A stretch of DNA of 64,000 nt from Halieaceae bacterium UBA6060 (GTDB taxonomy: Bacteria; Pseudomonadota; Gammaproteobacteria; Pseudomonadales; Halieaceae). The position numbers and the translations under genes are program-made. The stretch lies in assembly GCA_002428935.1 (NCBI GenBank), contig DIYG01000020.1:10768-74767 (forward strand), written 5' to 3'. Under the pieces are notes generated by a model. It was not told where the DNA came from. It did not search any database and saw only the letters and a program-made list of their open reading frames with translations. The first letter of the stretch is position 1, and each line of letters starts with the position of its first letter. Shown here one piece after another: positions 1 through 8,251 of the stretch.

Positions 1-152
1 GCTAAGATCTCCTGCTGGGCATCCACGCGTATGCAGCGATGCTATATTCGACTTCTTCCAGCTGGCAGTCTGGCACAGCTGGCTTTGAGAGCCATTACCC
101 CAAAGGTGTTGCGCTTCCACGGTGGCGCGCACCAAAGAAAGAGAGAAAACCT

Positions 153-1085
153 GTGACCTATTTCAATTGCGACGATGCTCCCTGCTCCGAGGGCACTGGA
201 GCTCCGACAGGCGCCCAGGGAGCGGCGCAGATCAGCCTGCGGATCGAGCCGCGGGAGAAAGATCTGGGGGAGTTCAGCGTACGGCGGGTGCTTCCCGCCG
301 CGCGGCGGCGGATGCTGGGTCCCTTCGTGTTTTTTGATCACATGGGGCCGGCGGAGTTTCCTCCCGGGCGAGGCATTGACGTCAGGCCCCACCCGCATAT
401 CGGTATCGCAACCATCACCTATTTGTTCGAAGGTGAGATTCTCCACCGCGACAGCCTGGGCGTGGTGCAGCCGATCCATCCCGGAGCCATCAATCTGATG
501 ACGGCGGGTCGCGGCATCGTTCACTCGGAAAGGCCGGGTCAGGATTTGGATCAGACTTCCCAGCTTCACGGGATCCAGTCCTGGATCGCCTTGCCTGCCG
601 ACGAGCAAGAAATTGCCCCCGCCTTTGATCACTATCCCGCCTCAGAACTGCCCGAGTGGGAAAACGGCGGTGTTCGTTACCGTTTGATCATGGGAGAACT
701 GGCCGGTCATCAATCGCCGGTCAAGACCTTCTCGCGGACCTTGTATGTCGATCTGGGCGTGGATGCAGGTGCGCGCAGCACCGTGCCCCTTACGGAGCAA
801 GAGCATGCCCTCTATGTGGCCGAGGGCGCGCTGAGCGTGGATGGGGAACCGGTGCCGGCGGGGGTCATGGTGGTGCTGGAGGGCCAGGGCGCCGTGGAGC
901 TAGCGGCGGAGGTGGCCACCTGTGCCTTGCTGATTGGCGGTGATCCTCTGGGCGAGCGGCACATGTACTGGAACTTCGTCAGCGATTCCCTGGAGCGTAT
1001 TGAGAAGGCGAAGAGCGACTGGCGCAATGGAGAGTTCCCCAAGGTTCCCGGGGACGACGAGTTCATTCCTCTGCCCGGTGAGTAA
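153..1085 (+). CDS. pirin family protein
   Basis: Bicupin of the pirin family, cytoplasmic and metal-binding; relatives act as quercetin 2,3-dioxygenases or as modulators of metabolic enzymes or transcription. The first cupin carries the hallmark RPHPHIGI stretch followed by TYLFEGEILHRDSLG, and LHGIQSWIALP follows further on; these supply the histidines and glutamate that normally hold the iron. The frame is open from ATG 39, but similarity only begins shortly after the GTG at 153. That start gives 310 residues, close to the usual family length, so I chose it; the site is not backed by a strong Shine-Dalgarno. The stop lies 5 nt before the next gene, a flavodoxin-fold reductase, which is in turn overlapped by a Kef antiporter. 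This indicates a three-gene operon linked to electrophile or redox stress. The substrate cannot be read from sequence. Confidence 0.93.
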   Translation: MTYFNCDDAPCSEGTGAPTGAQGAAQISLRIEPREKDLGEFSVRRVLPAARRRMLGPFVFFDHMGPAEFPPGRGIDVRPHPHIGIATITYLFEGEILHRDSLGVVQPIHPGAINLMTAGRGIVHSERPGQDLDQTSQLHGIQSWIALPADEQEIAPAFDHYPASELPEWENGGVRYRLIMGELAGHQSPVKTFSRTLYVDLGVDAGARSTVPLTEQEHALYVAEGALSVDGEPVPAGVMVVLEGQGAVELAAEVATCALLIGGDPLGERHMYWNFVSDSLERIEKAKSDWRNGEFPKVPGDDEFIPLPGE

Positions 1086-1090
1086 CGGCT

Positions 1091-1717
1091 ATGACCCAGC
1101 GGCGTATTCTTGTGCTTTTTGCTCACCCCTCTCTGGAGCGCTCCGAGATCAACAGCGAGCTGTTGCCTGCAGCGCAGGCTCATCCGAGCACAACGGTAGT
1201 CGACCTCTACGCCGAGTATCCCGACTATCGTATCGACATAGATCGGGAACAGCGTCGATTGTGTGAACACGACGTGGTGATGTTTCTCTTTCCCCTGTTT
1301 TGGTATTCCACACCGGCGTTGTTAAAAGAGTGGCAGGACCTGGTTCTGGAGCACGGCTTCGCTTACGGCAGCGAGGGGCGTGCACTGGCCGGTAAATACT
1401 TCATCGCTGCCTGTAGCGCCGGGGGTGCGGGTTACGCCTACGACGCCGAGGGTTACAACCGTTTTACCTTACGTGAGTTATTGCGACCCCTGGAGCAGAC
1501 CGCGAACCTTTGCCACATGCGTTATTTGCCACCCTTTGCGCTCTTCAGCTCTCGTACCGCTCTAAAAGAAGGGCGTCTGGCGGCCCATCGCGAAGCCTTC
1601 GTTGGGCTTTTGGATCAGCTCTCTCAGGGTTCCCTGGAGGACTGGGAGCGGAGTGAGGCCTGCACCGTGAACGACAGCCTGACACCCGGTGATTCCAAGG
1701 GGGTCGCGCCCTCATGA
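1091..1717 (+). CDS. KefF/KefG-like NAD(P)H quinone oxidoreductase
   Basis: Flavodoxin-fold NAD(P)H:quinone reductase of 208 residues, in the family of KefF/KefG/MdaB and mammalian NQO1. The N-terminus (RRILVLFAHPSLERSEIN) is the FMN phosphate-binding loop. The segment FLFPLFWYSTPALLKEWQD is the characteristic quinone-reductase motif, and a GxxF-type loop (SAGGAGYAYDAEGYNRFTLRELLRPLEQTA) follows. The gene sits 5 nt after pirin, and its stop overlaps the antiporter start by four bases (ATGA at 1714-1717). In E. coli, KefF and KefG are ancillary subunits needed for full activity of KefC and KefB, so a regulatory subunit of the next gene product is the natural reading. The last 20 or so residues (VNDSLTPGDSKGVAPS) look like a disordered tail. 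Confidence 0.92.
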   Translation: MTQRRILVLFAHPSLERSEINSELLPAAQAHPSTTVVDLYAEYPDYRIDIDREQRRLCEHDVVMFLFPLFWYSTPALLKEWQDLVLEHGFAYGSEGRALAGKYFIAACSAGGAGYAYDAEGYNRFTLRELLRPLEQTANLCHMRYLPPFALFSSRTALKEGRLAAHREAFVGLLDQLSQGSLEDWERSEACTVNDSLTPGDSKGVAPS

Positions 1718-3624
1718 CCGGTTTACTTCTGGAGGCCTTTGTTTATCTCGCTGCCGCGGTAATCGCCGTACCTCTGGCCAAGCGCCTTGGTCTGGGCTCG
1801 GTGCTCGGGTATCTGGTAGCCGGGGTGGTGATCGGCCCCGTGCTGGGGCTTGTGGGTTCGGAAGAGAGCGTGACCATTCAACACTACGCGGAGTTTGGCG
1901 TGGTGATGATGTTGTTTCTCGTTGGCCTCGAGTTAGAACCGGCCATGCTCTGGCGCATGCGTTCTCGCCTGCTGGGGCTGGGTGGTTTGCAAGTGGGTCT
2001 TACGGCATCGCTGTTTACCGCCATCGCCTGGCAGTTTGCGTTGGACTGGCGTACGGCCCTGGCCATTGGCTTGCTGTTGTCTTTGTCGTCTACGGCGATT
2101 GTCCTGCAAACCTTTCAGGAGAAGGGTTTAAGTCGCTCCGAGGGAGCGCGCAGCGCATTTTCCGTGCTGTTGTTCCAGGACATCGCGGTGATTCCCATGC
2201 TCGCTCTCATTCCCCTGCTCGCTCTGCCAGAGCTTGCGGCCCACGGGGCGGGGCATGGAGACGGAGGCCATCACGAACTGAGCCTGGTGGCGGGTCTCTC
2301 CGGTTGGCTCTATGCCCTGGTGATCATCGCTTCCATCGCCGGTGTGATCGCTGCGGGGCACTTTTTATCGCGACCCCTGTTCCGCGCTATCGCCGCAACG
2401 GGTTTGCGCGAGGCATTTACCGCTGCCGCGTTGATGCTGGTAATTGGTATCGCGCTGTTGATGAGTCTCGTCGGCTTGTCGCCGGCTCTGGGTACGTTTC
2501 TCGCCGGTGTGGTGCTCGCCAACAGCGAGTTTCGCCACGAACTTGAGACGGATATAGAACCCTTCAAAGGGTTACTCCTGGGGCTGTTCTTTATCACCGT
2601 GGGCGCCGGCGTACAGTTCGCCGTGTTGGCTGAGCACATCGGCCTGGTGTTGGCTCTTACGGTCGGAGTGATTCTGTTAAAAGCGTTGCTGCTCTTCGCC
2701 CTGGCGGTCGTTTTTCGGGTGCGCCGCGCCGACGGTTGGTTGTTTACCCTAAGTCTCGCTCAGGCGGGGGAGTTCGGTTTTGTACTGATCAGTTACGCGG
2801 CGCAAAACAGCGTATTACCCACAGATCTCGTACCGGTGCTCTCCCTGGTGGTGGCCCTATCCATGTTTTTAACCCCCCTGCTATTTATCGCCTTTGATCG
2901 GCTGGTGTTACCGCGTTATGCGGCCAACGAGGAGCAGCGGGACGCGGACGTCATTGACGAACAGGGCACGGTGATCATTGTCGGTATCGGGCGCTTCGGA
3001 CAGATCGTCAACCGAATGCTGCGGGCTAACCAGGTGCCGACGGTGGTGTTGGATCGCAACCCTCAGCAGATCGATAACATGCGTCAGGTGGGCATCAAGA
3101 GCTACTTTGGCGATGCAACCCGCCCAGATTTGCTCCATGCAGCTGGGATTGAGGATGCAGCTCTGGTGGTCATCGCCATGGACGACCAGGATCAGGCCGT
3201 GGAGTTAACGCGCCAGCTAAAGCATGCCCGCCCTGGGCTTAAAGTGTTGGCCCGCGCCTATGACCGCGGACACCTCTATGCTTTGCGTGACGCGGGTGCC
3301 GACTGGGTGGTCAGCGAAACCTATCACTCCGCCTTGGAACTCAGTAAACATGCTTTGCGAGGCCTTGAGTATCACCCCTTCCGCGCCGAGAAACTCGCCC
3401 ATGCCTTTGACTTGGCAGAGACTCGAGGGCGGGATGCACTGTATGAGGAGTGGCTGGGCAAAGACGAAGGCGAGCGCTACGGGAACAGCTTTCAGACTTT
3501 GTTCTTGGAGCTGGAAGAAGCTCTGGAACGCCTGATGATCACCGATCGCGACGACGGCCATGATCGCGGTGAGCGGGGCTGGACACCGCCACCGCCCCAT
3601 TACACGGATTCCCTCAAAGACTGA
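1714..3624 (+). CDS. Kef-type K+/H+ antiporter (CPA2 family)
   Basis: Monovalent cation:proton antiporter-2 of 636 residues, inner membrane. Roughly residues 1-390 form 12-13 hydrophobic helices of the Na_H_Exchanger fold, including LLSLSSTAIVLQTF and LFQDIAVIPMLALIPLL, which are diagnostic for the KefB/KefC/YbaL group. A TrkA-N (RCK) domain follows at about 405-520 with the Rossmann motif VGIGRFGQIVNRML and acidic DRN at the end of beta-2, which should bind NAD(H) or glutathione adducts. A charged C-terminal region of about 100 residues completes the protein. It overlaps the KefF-like gene by 4 nt, so translation is probably coupled. Inferred role: electrophile-gated potassium efflux and cytoplasmic acidification. 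KefB and KefC cannot be told apart from sequence alone. Confidence 0.94.
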   Translation: MTGLLLEAFVYLAAAVIAVPLAKRLGLGSVLGYLVAGVVIGPVLGLVGSEESVTIQHYAEFGVVMMLFLVGLELEPAMLWRMRSRLLGLGGLQVGLTASLFTAIAWQFALDWRTALAIGLLLSLSSTAIVLQTFQEKGLSRSEGARSAFSVLLFQDIAVIPMLALIPLLALPELAAHGAGHGDGGHHELSLVAGLSGWLYALVIIASIAGVIAAGHFLSRPLFRAIAATGLREAFTAAALMLVIGIALLMSLVGLSPALGTFLAGVVLANSEFRHELETDIEPFKGLLLGLFFITVGAGVQFAVLAEHIGLVLALTVGVILLKALLLFALAVVFRVRRADGWLFTLSLAQAGEFGFVLISYAAQNSVLPTDLVPVLSLVVALSMFLTPLLFIAFDRLVLPRYAANEEQRDADVIDEQGTVIIVGIGRFGQIVNRMLRANQVPTVVLDRNPQQIDNMRQVGIKSYFGDATRPDLLHAAGIEDAALVVIAMDDQDQAVELTRQLKHARPGLKVLARAYDRGHLYALRDAGADWVVSETYHSALELSKHALRGLEYHPFRAEKLAHAFDLAETRGRDALYEEWLGKDEGERYGNSFQTLFLELEEALERLMITDRDDGHDRGERGWTPPPPHYTDSLKD

Positions 3625-3713
3625 TCCTGCACAGCGCTTCCTGACTTTCTGCACCGATGCTGCACATTGCCGTCCGAGACTTAGGGCAAGTCTTGTAGAC
3701 GGAGTCGGTATCA

Positions 3714-5501
3714 ATGCCTAACACCATAAGGAAGTACTTACCGTCGGCACTCCTGGGGTTTTTGCTTGCCACCAGTGCCGTGGCCCAGACGCCGGAGGAT
3801 GATCCTCCGGGACGGCAGGGGATTCGTGACACCATCGAAGCCGATCCAGACACGGAACGGGTGTCGCCGGTCCGTCGCATCCGCCGCAACTCGATCATCA
3901 CAACCCCTCAGTTGTTTGCCCCCCTTGATGAGCCTGCCTTTGACGGGTATGAGAACAACCTCAATGAGCCGTCGATGAATGCGGCCCATGAACTTCTCGC
4001 ACGCTGGCTACCCAGTGCCTACGCCGATGGTGTGGCCGCCCTCGCGGGGGCGGATCGACCCAATCCCCGAGTGATCAGTAATGGCATCTTTGCCCAGTCT
4101 GAATCCCGGCCCAACGAGGCCGGGCTAACAGATTTTTTCTGGCAATGGGGGCAGTTCCTGGACCACGACATCGATCTGACCGATGGGGTGGACCCGGCGG
4201 AGCCTGCGGATATTGCCATTCCCGTAGGCGACGCATTCTTCGATCCCCTGGCGACGGGGGATGCGGTCCTACCTTTTAACCGTTCTCTCTACGATCGCGA
4301 TACGGGAACCGGGGTTAGTAACCCCCGGCAACAGATCAACGAGATAACTGGGTGGATCGATGGTTCGCAGATTTACGGATCGGATATGGACCGCGCCGAC
4401 CGATTGCGTACCCACGATGGCACGGGGCGAATGCGCATGAGCCGAAACCGTCTCTTACCGTTGGAGTCTCCCGACGACGACAATGCCGGAGGTAACACGC
4501 CCGGTATGTTCCTCGCCGGCGACATTCGCGCCAATGAGCAGGTGGGGCTCACGGCGATGCATACGCTGTTTGTCCGCGAGCACAATCGCCTGGCGGAGCG
4601 TCTTGGGCAGCGCACTCCCGGTCTGAGCGGTGAAGAGATCTATCAGCGTAGCCGGGCCCTGGTCACCGCGCAGCTCCAGGTGATTACCTATCGGGAGTTT
4701 CTACCTCGTCTCCTCGGTGTCGGGGCGATTCCCCCCTACGAGGGTTATGACCCCAATGTGGACGCGCGGATCATGAATAGCTTTTCCACAGCGGCGTTTC
4801 GGTTCGGGCACAGTCTTCTGAGTCCACAGCTTTTGCGCCTGAATGCGGATGGCACGGAACACGAAAGCGGGCACCTGGCGCTGCGCGCGGCGTTCTTTGC
4901 CCCCCACGAGCTTATCGATCATGGCATCGAGCCTATTCTGCGCGGGCTGGCCGAGCAGGTATGCCAGCAACTGGATGCGCAGGTTATCGATGATGTGCGC
5001 AATTTTCTGTTTGGACGACCGGGCGCCGGGGGCTTTGACCTGGTGGCCCTTAATATCCAGCGCGGGCGGGATCACGGTCTGCCCAGCTACAACGCTGCGC
5101 GAGTTGCCGCCGGGTTAGATCCCGTTACCAGTTTCGACGACATAAGCCGGGATGAGTCCCTGCGTGAGCAATTGCGGGAGACCTACGGCACAGTTTCTGC
5201 CCTTGATCTTTGGGTCGGTGGCCTCGCCGAAGATCATCTGTCGGGTGCTCAGGTGGGCCCGTTGTTTCACGCGATGCTGGTTCGACAGTTCACGGCCCTG
5301 CGCGATGGGGACCGGTTCTGGTACGAAAACCGCTTCGGCCCCGACACGGTTAGGTCCCTGGAGGAAACGCGTCTGGCGCATGTGATTCGACGCAATACGC
5401 GTATCGCTGAAGAGCTACCGAGCGATGTGTTCGTAGCGGGTCTTGAGGCATCGACGCCTACCCGAGGCCCATCGGGCAGAGACCTGGAGAACCGACGATA
5501 A
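3714..5501 (+). CDS. exported animal-type haem peroxidase
   Basis: Haem peroxidase of the cyclooxygenase/myeloperoxidase superfamily (An_peroxidase), 595 residues. A Sec signal peptide with cleavage near SAVA-QT precedes the mature protein. The distal-side helix has WGQFLDHDIDLT (distal His), ITGWIDGSQIYGSD follows, and the proximal-side HTLFVREHNRLAERL and FRFGHSLL supply the proximal His. NIQRGRDHGLPSYN is the strongly conserved C-terminal block. Bacterial members are related to peroxinectin and oxidise halides or phenolics with H2O2. It stands alone after a 90-bp gap from the antiporter and is followed by a clear hairpin terminator. No Cys or Ca-loop anomalies are evident, and all landmark motifs are present, so it should be active. 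The natural substrate is unknown. Confidence 0.93.
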   Translation: MPNTIRKYLPSALLGFLLATSAVAQTPEDDPPGRQGIRDTIEADPDTERVSPVRRIRRNSIITTPQLFAPLDEPAFDGYENNLNEPSMNAAHELLARWLPSAYADGVAALAGADRPNPRVISNGIFAQSESRPNEAGLTDFFWQWGQFLDHDIDLTDGVDPAEPADIAIPVGDAFFDPLATGDAVLPFNRSLYDRDTGTGVSNPRQQINEITGWIDGSQIYGSDMDRADRLRTHDGTGRMRMSRNRLLPLESPDDDNAGGNTPGMFLAGDIRANEQVGLTAMHTLFVREHNRLAERLGQRTPGLSGEEIYQRSRALVTAQLQVITYREFLPRLLGVGAIPPYEGYDPNVDARIMNSFSTAAFRFGHSLLSPQLLRLNADGTEHESGHLALRAAFFAPHELIDHGIEPILRGLAEQVCQQLDAQVIDDVRNFLFGRPGAGGFDLVALNIQRGRDHGLPSYNAARVAAGLDPVTSFDDISRDESLREQLRETYGTVSALDLWVGGLAEDHLSGAQVGPLFHAMLVRQFTALRDGDRFWYENRFGPDTVRSLEETRLAHVIRRNTRIAEELPSDVFVAGLEASTPTRGPSGRDLENRR

Positions 5502-5543
5502 GGTAAACCTCGAAGGTGAGGCAGGAGTTACGCACTACAAATA

Positions 5544-5573
5544 AGCCCGACGCTCTTTCGAGGGCCGGGCTTT
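5544..5573. terminator. bidirectional terminator
   Basis: Inverted arms AGCCCG and CGGGCT enclose a 16-nt loop and are followed by TTTGG. On the other strand the stem runs into ATTTGTAG. It lies between the convergent peroxidase and TonB-receptor genes and probably serves both. Confidence 0.6.
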
Positions 5574-5619
5574 GGTGCCAGATTTTTGTGCCAGGTGTTT
5601 GGTGCTAGATCAGTCTTCC

Positions 5620-8061
5620 TTAGAAGCTGTAACTCGCGCGTATACCTGCAGTCCGAGGCCGGGCCGGGCCGAACACATATTGGGGATAAGGACCCCCATC
5701 GAAGCCTTCGCCAAAGGTGCCATCGTCCCAGGTGTTGTCGAATACGTTCTCGACGTAGCCGCTGATCACCCAGTTCTCTTCCTGATAACCGATGATGATA
5801 TCGGTTTGATCGAGGGTTTGGATGGTTTGCTCAGCCAGACTGGGTGGAATCCAGTCACCGCGCATGTCGTCTTCCCAGGACCAGGCGAGATTGCCGAACA
5901 GTTCCCCGCCGCGACTGCCAATGGGGAAGCTGCCGTTGAGCACGGCGAAGGCCGTAAACTCTGGGGCCAGGGGTAGGGGTTCACCTTCACAGGCGTCCTC
6001 GGTGGCGCCCAGATCCACGGCGGCGCCGCAGAAGGCCTGTACTTCGTTCGCTTCGGAATCTAGCCAGGAACCACCGACTCGCAGAGTGACGTTGTCCGTA
6101 AGGGCGGCGTAGATCTCGATTTCGCTTCCCCAGCCATCAAGCACACCGACGTTGCCAGCAATGGTCTGGAAACCCGGGCCGTTGGGGTTCTCTTGAGTGA
6201 AAAATGACTGAAGATCCTTGTACTCATAGAGGAAGCCGGTCCATGACAGCTGCACTCGACCGTCTAGCACCGTGCCTTTGTACCCGATTTCATAAGAGGT
6301 CACGGTTTCTTCGTCGAAATCCGCCGGTCGATCGCGGCCTGCCAGGGCCTCGTCTTCAGAGGCTTCGCCGGTTTCGATATTCTCGAAGCCGTAGGTATCG
6401 TAACCACCCGGTTTGTAGCCGGTGGCCACCGAGGCGAAGAGTAGTGTGTTTTCGTTGGGTCGCCAGTTCGCTACGACCCGGAAGGTGGTGTCGTTCCAAC
6501 TCTGGGAATCAGACAGCGCTCCGTCCGGTGTCGGCAATACGCCCTGCACACCGCCGGAGAACTGGGAGCCACCGAGGTCTGCAAGACGTTCGTTGGAGTA
6601 CTCGCGCTCGTCGTACTGATAGCGCACACCGACAGCGATATCGAACTGCTCCGTAAAGGCATAGCCAACCTCGACGTAGGCCGAGTAGCCTTCGTAGGTT
6701 CCTTTCGTCTCGTTGTAGTCGTTGATTAGGCCGTTCGTCGATGGGGTGAATTCGTAACCCGCGTAGTCATAGTAAGCCTGACAACCGCGGTAGGCCTGGC
6801 CCGCGTAAAGGTAATAGTTCAGGTACAGGTCGCAATAAACATCTTCACTCTGGATATTGCCGAAGGTGGTGTCGATTTCCTCGCGGTATACAGACGCACC
6901 GGCGTACCAGCTCAGAGGACCTTCGCTCTGTGAAGTGAGACGCAGCTCCGTTTCGAAGTACTCACCGGTCTGGAACTGCTCGTACTCGAAGAGAGTGATG
7001 GGCAGACCGTCAAAGTCTTCCCCATATTCGTAGTCGTGGTCTTTGTATCCCGTGATGGACGACAGGGTGGCCCATCCGAGGTCGTAGTCCATAAGCAGGC
7101 CCACAGAGAATACTTCGGCCTGATCACGCGAGCCGACCTGATCATTGATGTTGACGTTGCGACTGTCGCCCACATCCCAGGGCTCACCGCCGTTGAGAAA
7201 CAAGGAAGGTCCACTGCTGAAGTTCGGTCCTTCACCGGTCACCCGGTAGATGGAGCCGGCCTGGTCGCGATCGTCATACTGGAAAATCAAGTCGCCATTA
7301 AACTTCTCGGTGTTGTAGTTGAAGCTTACGCGCAGGGAATCGTTGTCGTGGGCGATGAGATCGGGCCCACCATTGAGGTTCTCGACATAGCCGTCTTCCT
7401 CCGTGTGCAAGCCGGATACACGCATGGCGAGGTTGTCGGTCAAGGGCACATTGACGGCGCCTTCGAAGACGAACACGCCGCGCTCACCGACGTCCAGTTC
7501 CGCGTAACCCTCCGTGGCCTCCGTACTCGCCTTCTCCGTAATCACGTTGAAGGCACCGGTTACGGCGCCCCGGGCAAAAAGGAAGCCCTGGGGACCGCGA
7601 AGAACCTCACTGCGTTCCACATCGAACAACCCGCTCACCGCTGCACCGGTGCGGCCCTGGTACAGCCCGTTGACGAAGAAGCCGATGGAGGGCTCTGCAC
7701 CGTTGCCGAACAGATTCGTGCGGATGCCCCGCACGGAGATCGTATCCAGGAAAGAGTCCTTGGAGTTACCAGTGATGCCGGGGGTAAATTGAATGAGGTC
7801 TTTGATGTCGTTCAGGTTGAGGAGACGACTTTCCGTGCCCGTCATTGCGGTCATGGATACGGAAACATCCAGCACCGATTCGGCACGTTTGGTTGCGGTA
7901 ACCACAACCTCCTCAAGCTGCTGCGCGCTCAGAGGGCCCGCGGATGCGCCTGCCAGGGCAGCCATGGACACGGCCTGAGCCATTCGGGAACGGTGGGTGC
8001 CGGGTCTATCGGAGATGGGTGCTGCCTTCATCTGGACCTGTGAACGACGGTACTTGGCCAT
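5620..8061 (-). CDS. TonB-dependent outer-membrane receptor
   Basis: TonB-dependent receptor of 813 residues, outer membrane. A long basic N-terminus leads to a signal peptide ending near GPLSA-QQ. The TonB-box-like stretch LEEVVVTATKRAES comes next, then a plug domain (about 55-170) with IQFTPGITG, VRGIRTN and VERSEVLRGPQGFLFARG. A 22-strand barrel follows, ending in the aromatic C-terminal signature RASYSF. The barrel is rich in Asp, Glu and Tyr. The start ATG has a good Shine-Dalgarno (GGGAGAAT). No Fur-like site is visible upstream, so iron control is not indicated. The neighbouring minus-strand gene is a TPR-sulfotransferase, 190 nt upstream. The family suggests import of a bulky organic compound, with no basis to name it. 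Confidence 0.95.
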   Translation of the reverse strand: MAKYRRSQVQMKAAPISDRPGTHRSRMAQAVSMAALAGASAGPLSAQQLEEVVVTATKRAESVLDVSVSMTAMTGTESRLLNLNDIKDLIQFTPGITGNSKDSFLDTISVRGIRTNLFGNGAEPSIGFFVNGLYQGRTGAAVSGLFDVERSEVLRGPQGFLFARGAVTGAFNVITEKASTEATEGYAELDVGERGVFVFEGAVNVPLTDNLAMRVSGLHTEEDGYVENLNGGPDLIAHDNDSLRVSFNYNTEKFNGDLIFQYDDRDQAGSIYRVTGEGPNFSSGPSLFLNGGEPWDVGDSRNVNINDQVGSRDQAEVFSVGLLMDYDLGWATLSSITGYKDHDYEYGEDFDGLPITLFEYEQFQTGEYFETELRLTSQSEGPLSWYAGASVYREEIDTTFGNIQSEDVYCDLYLNYYLYAGQAYRGCQAYYDYAGYEFTPSTNGLINDYNETKGTYEGYSAYVEVGYAFTEQFDIAVGVRYQYDEREYSNERLADLGGSQFSGGVQGVLPTPDGALSDSQSWNDTTFRVVANWRPNENTLLFASVATGYKPGGYDTYGFENIETGEASEDEALAGRDRPADFDEETVTSYEIGYKGTVLDGRVQLSWTGFLYEYKDLQSFFTQENPNGPGFQTIAGNVGVLDGWGSEIEIYAALTDNVTLRVGGSWLDSEANEVQAFCGAAVDLGATEDACEGEPLPLAPEFTAFAVLNGSFPIGSRGGELFGNLAWSWEDDMRGDWIPPSLAEQTIQTLDQTDIIIGYQEENWVISGYVENVFDNTWDDGTFGEGFDGGPYPQYVFGPARPRTAGIRASYSF

Positions 8062-8251
8062 GGGATTCTCCCTGAGCTGTGGGGTTTGGCAAACGTACTC
8101 TTGAAGCTAGCGGGAAGAGAAAGTCGCCGCAATACACAAAAACGTAAAAATATCCTGCTAGGGATGCGTCTTTGCCTACACGCTCGGTATTTCGGCCCTC
8201 AAATGGGTCAGATCCCGTACCGCCGTGCACTGGGATGACGCTCAAACCGCA

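Noticed and set aside
39..152. In-frame extension of the pirin gene to ATG 39
   Set aside because: The extra 38 residues are not typical of pirins, and GTG 153 restores the family length.
7036..8043. Long plus-strand frame of 335 codons opposite the first TonB receptor
   Set aside because: It is the complementary frame of a receptor gene with clear plug and barrel motifs; long antisense frames are common in GC-rich genes.
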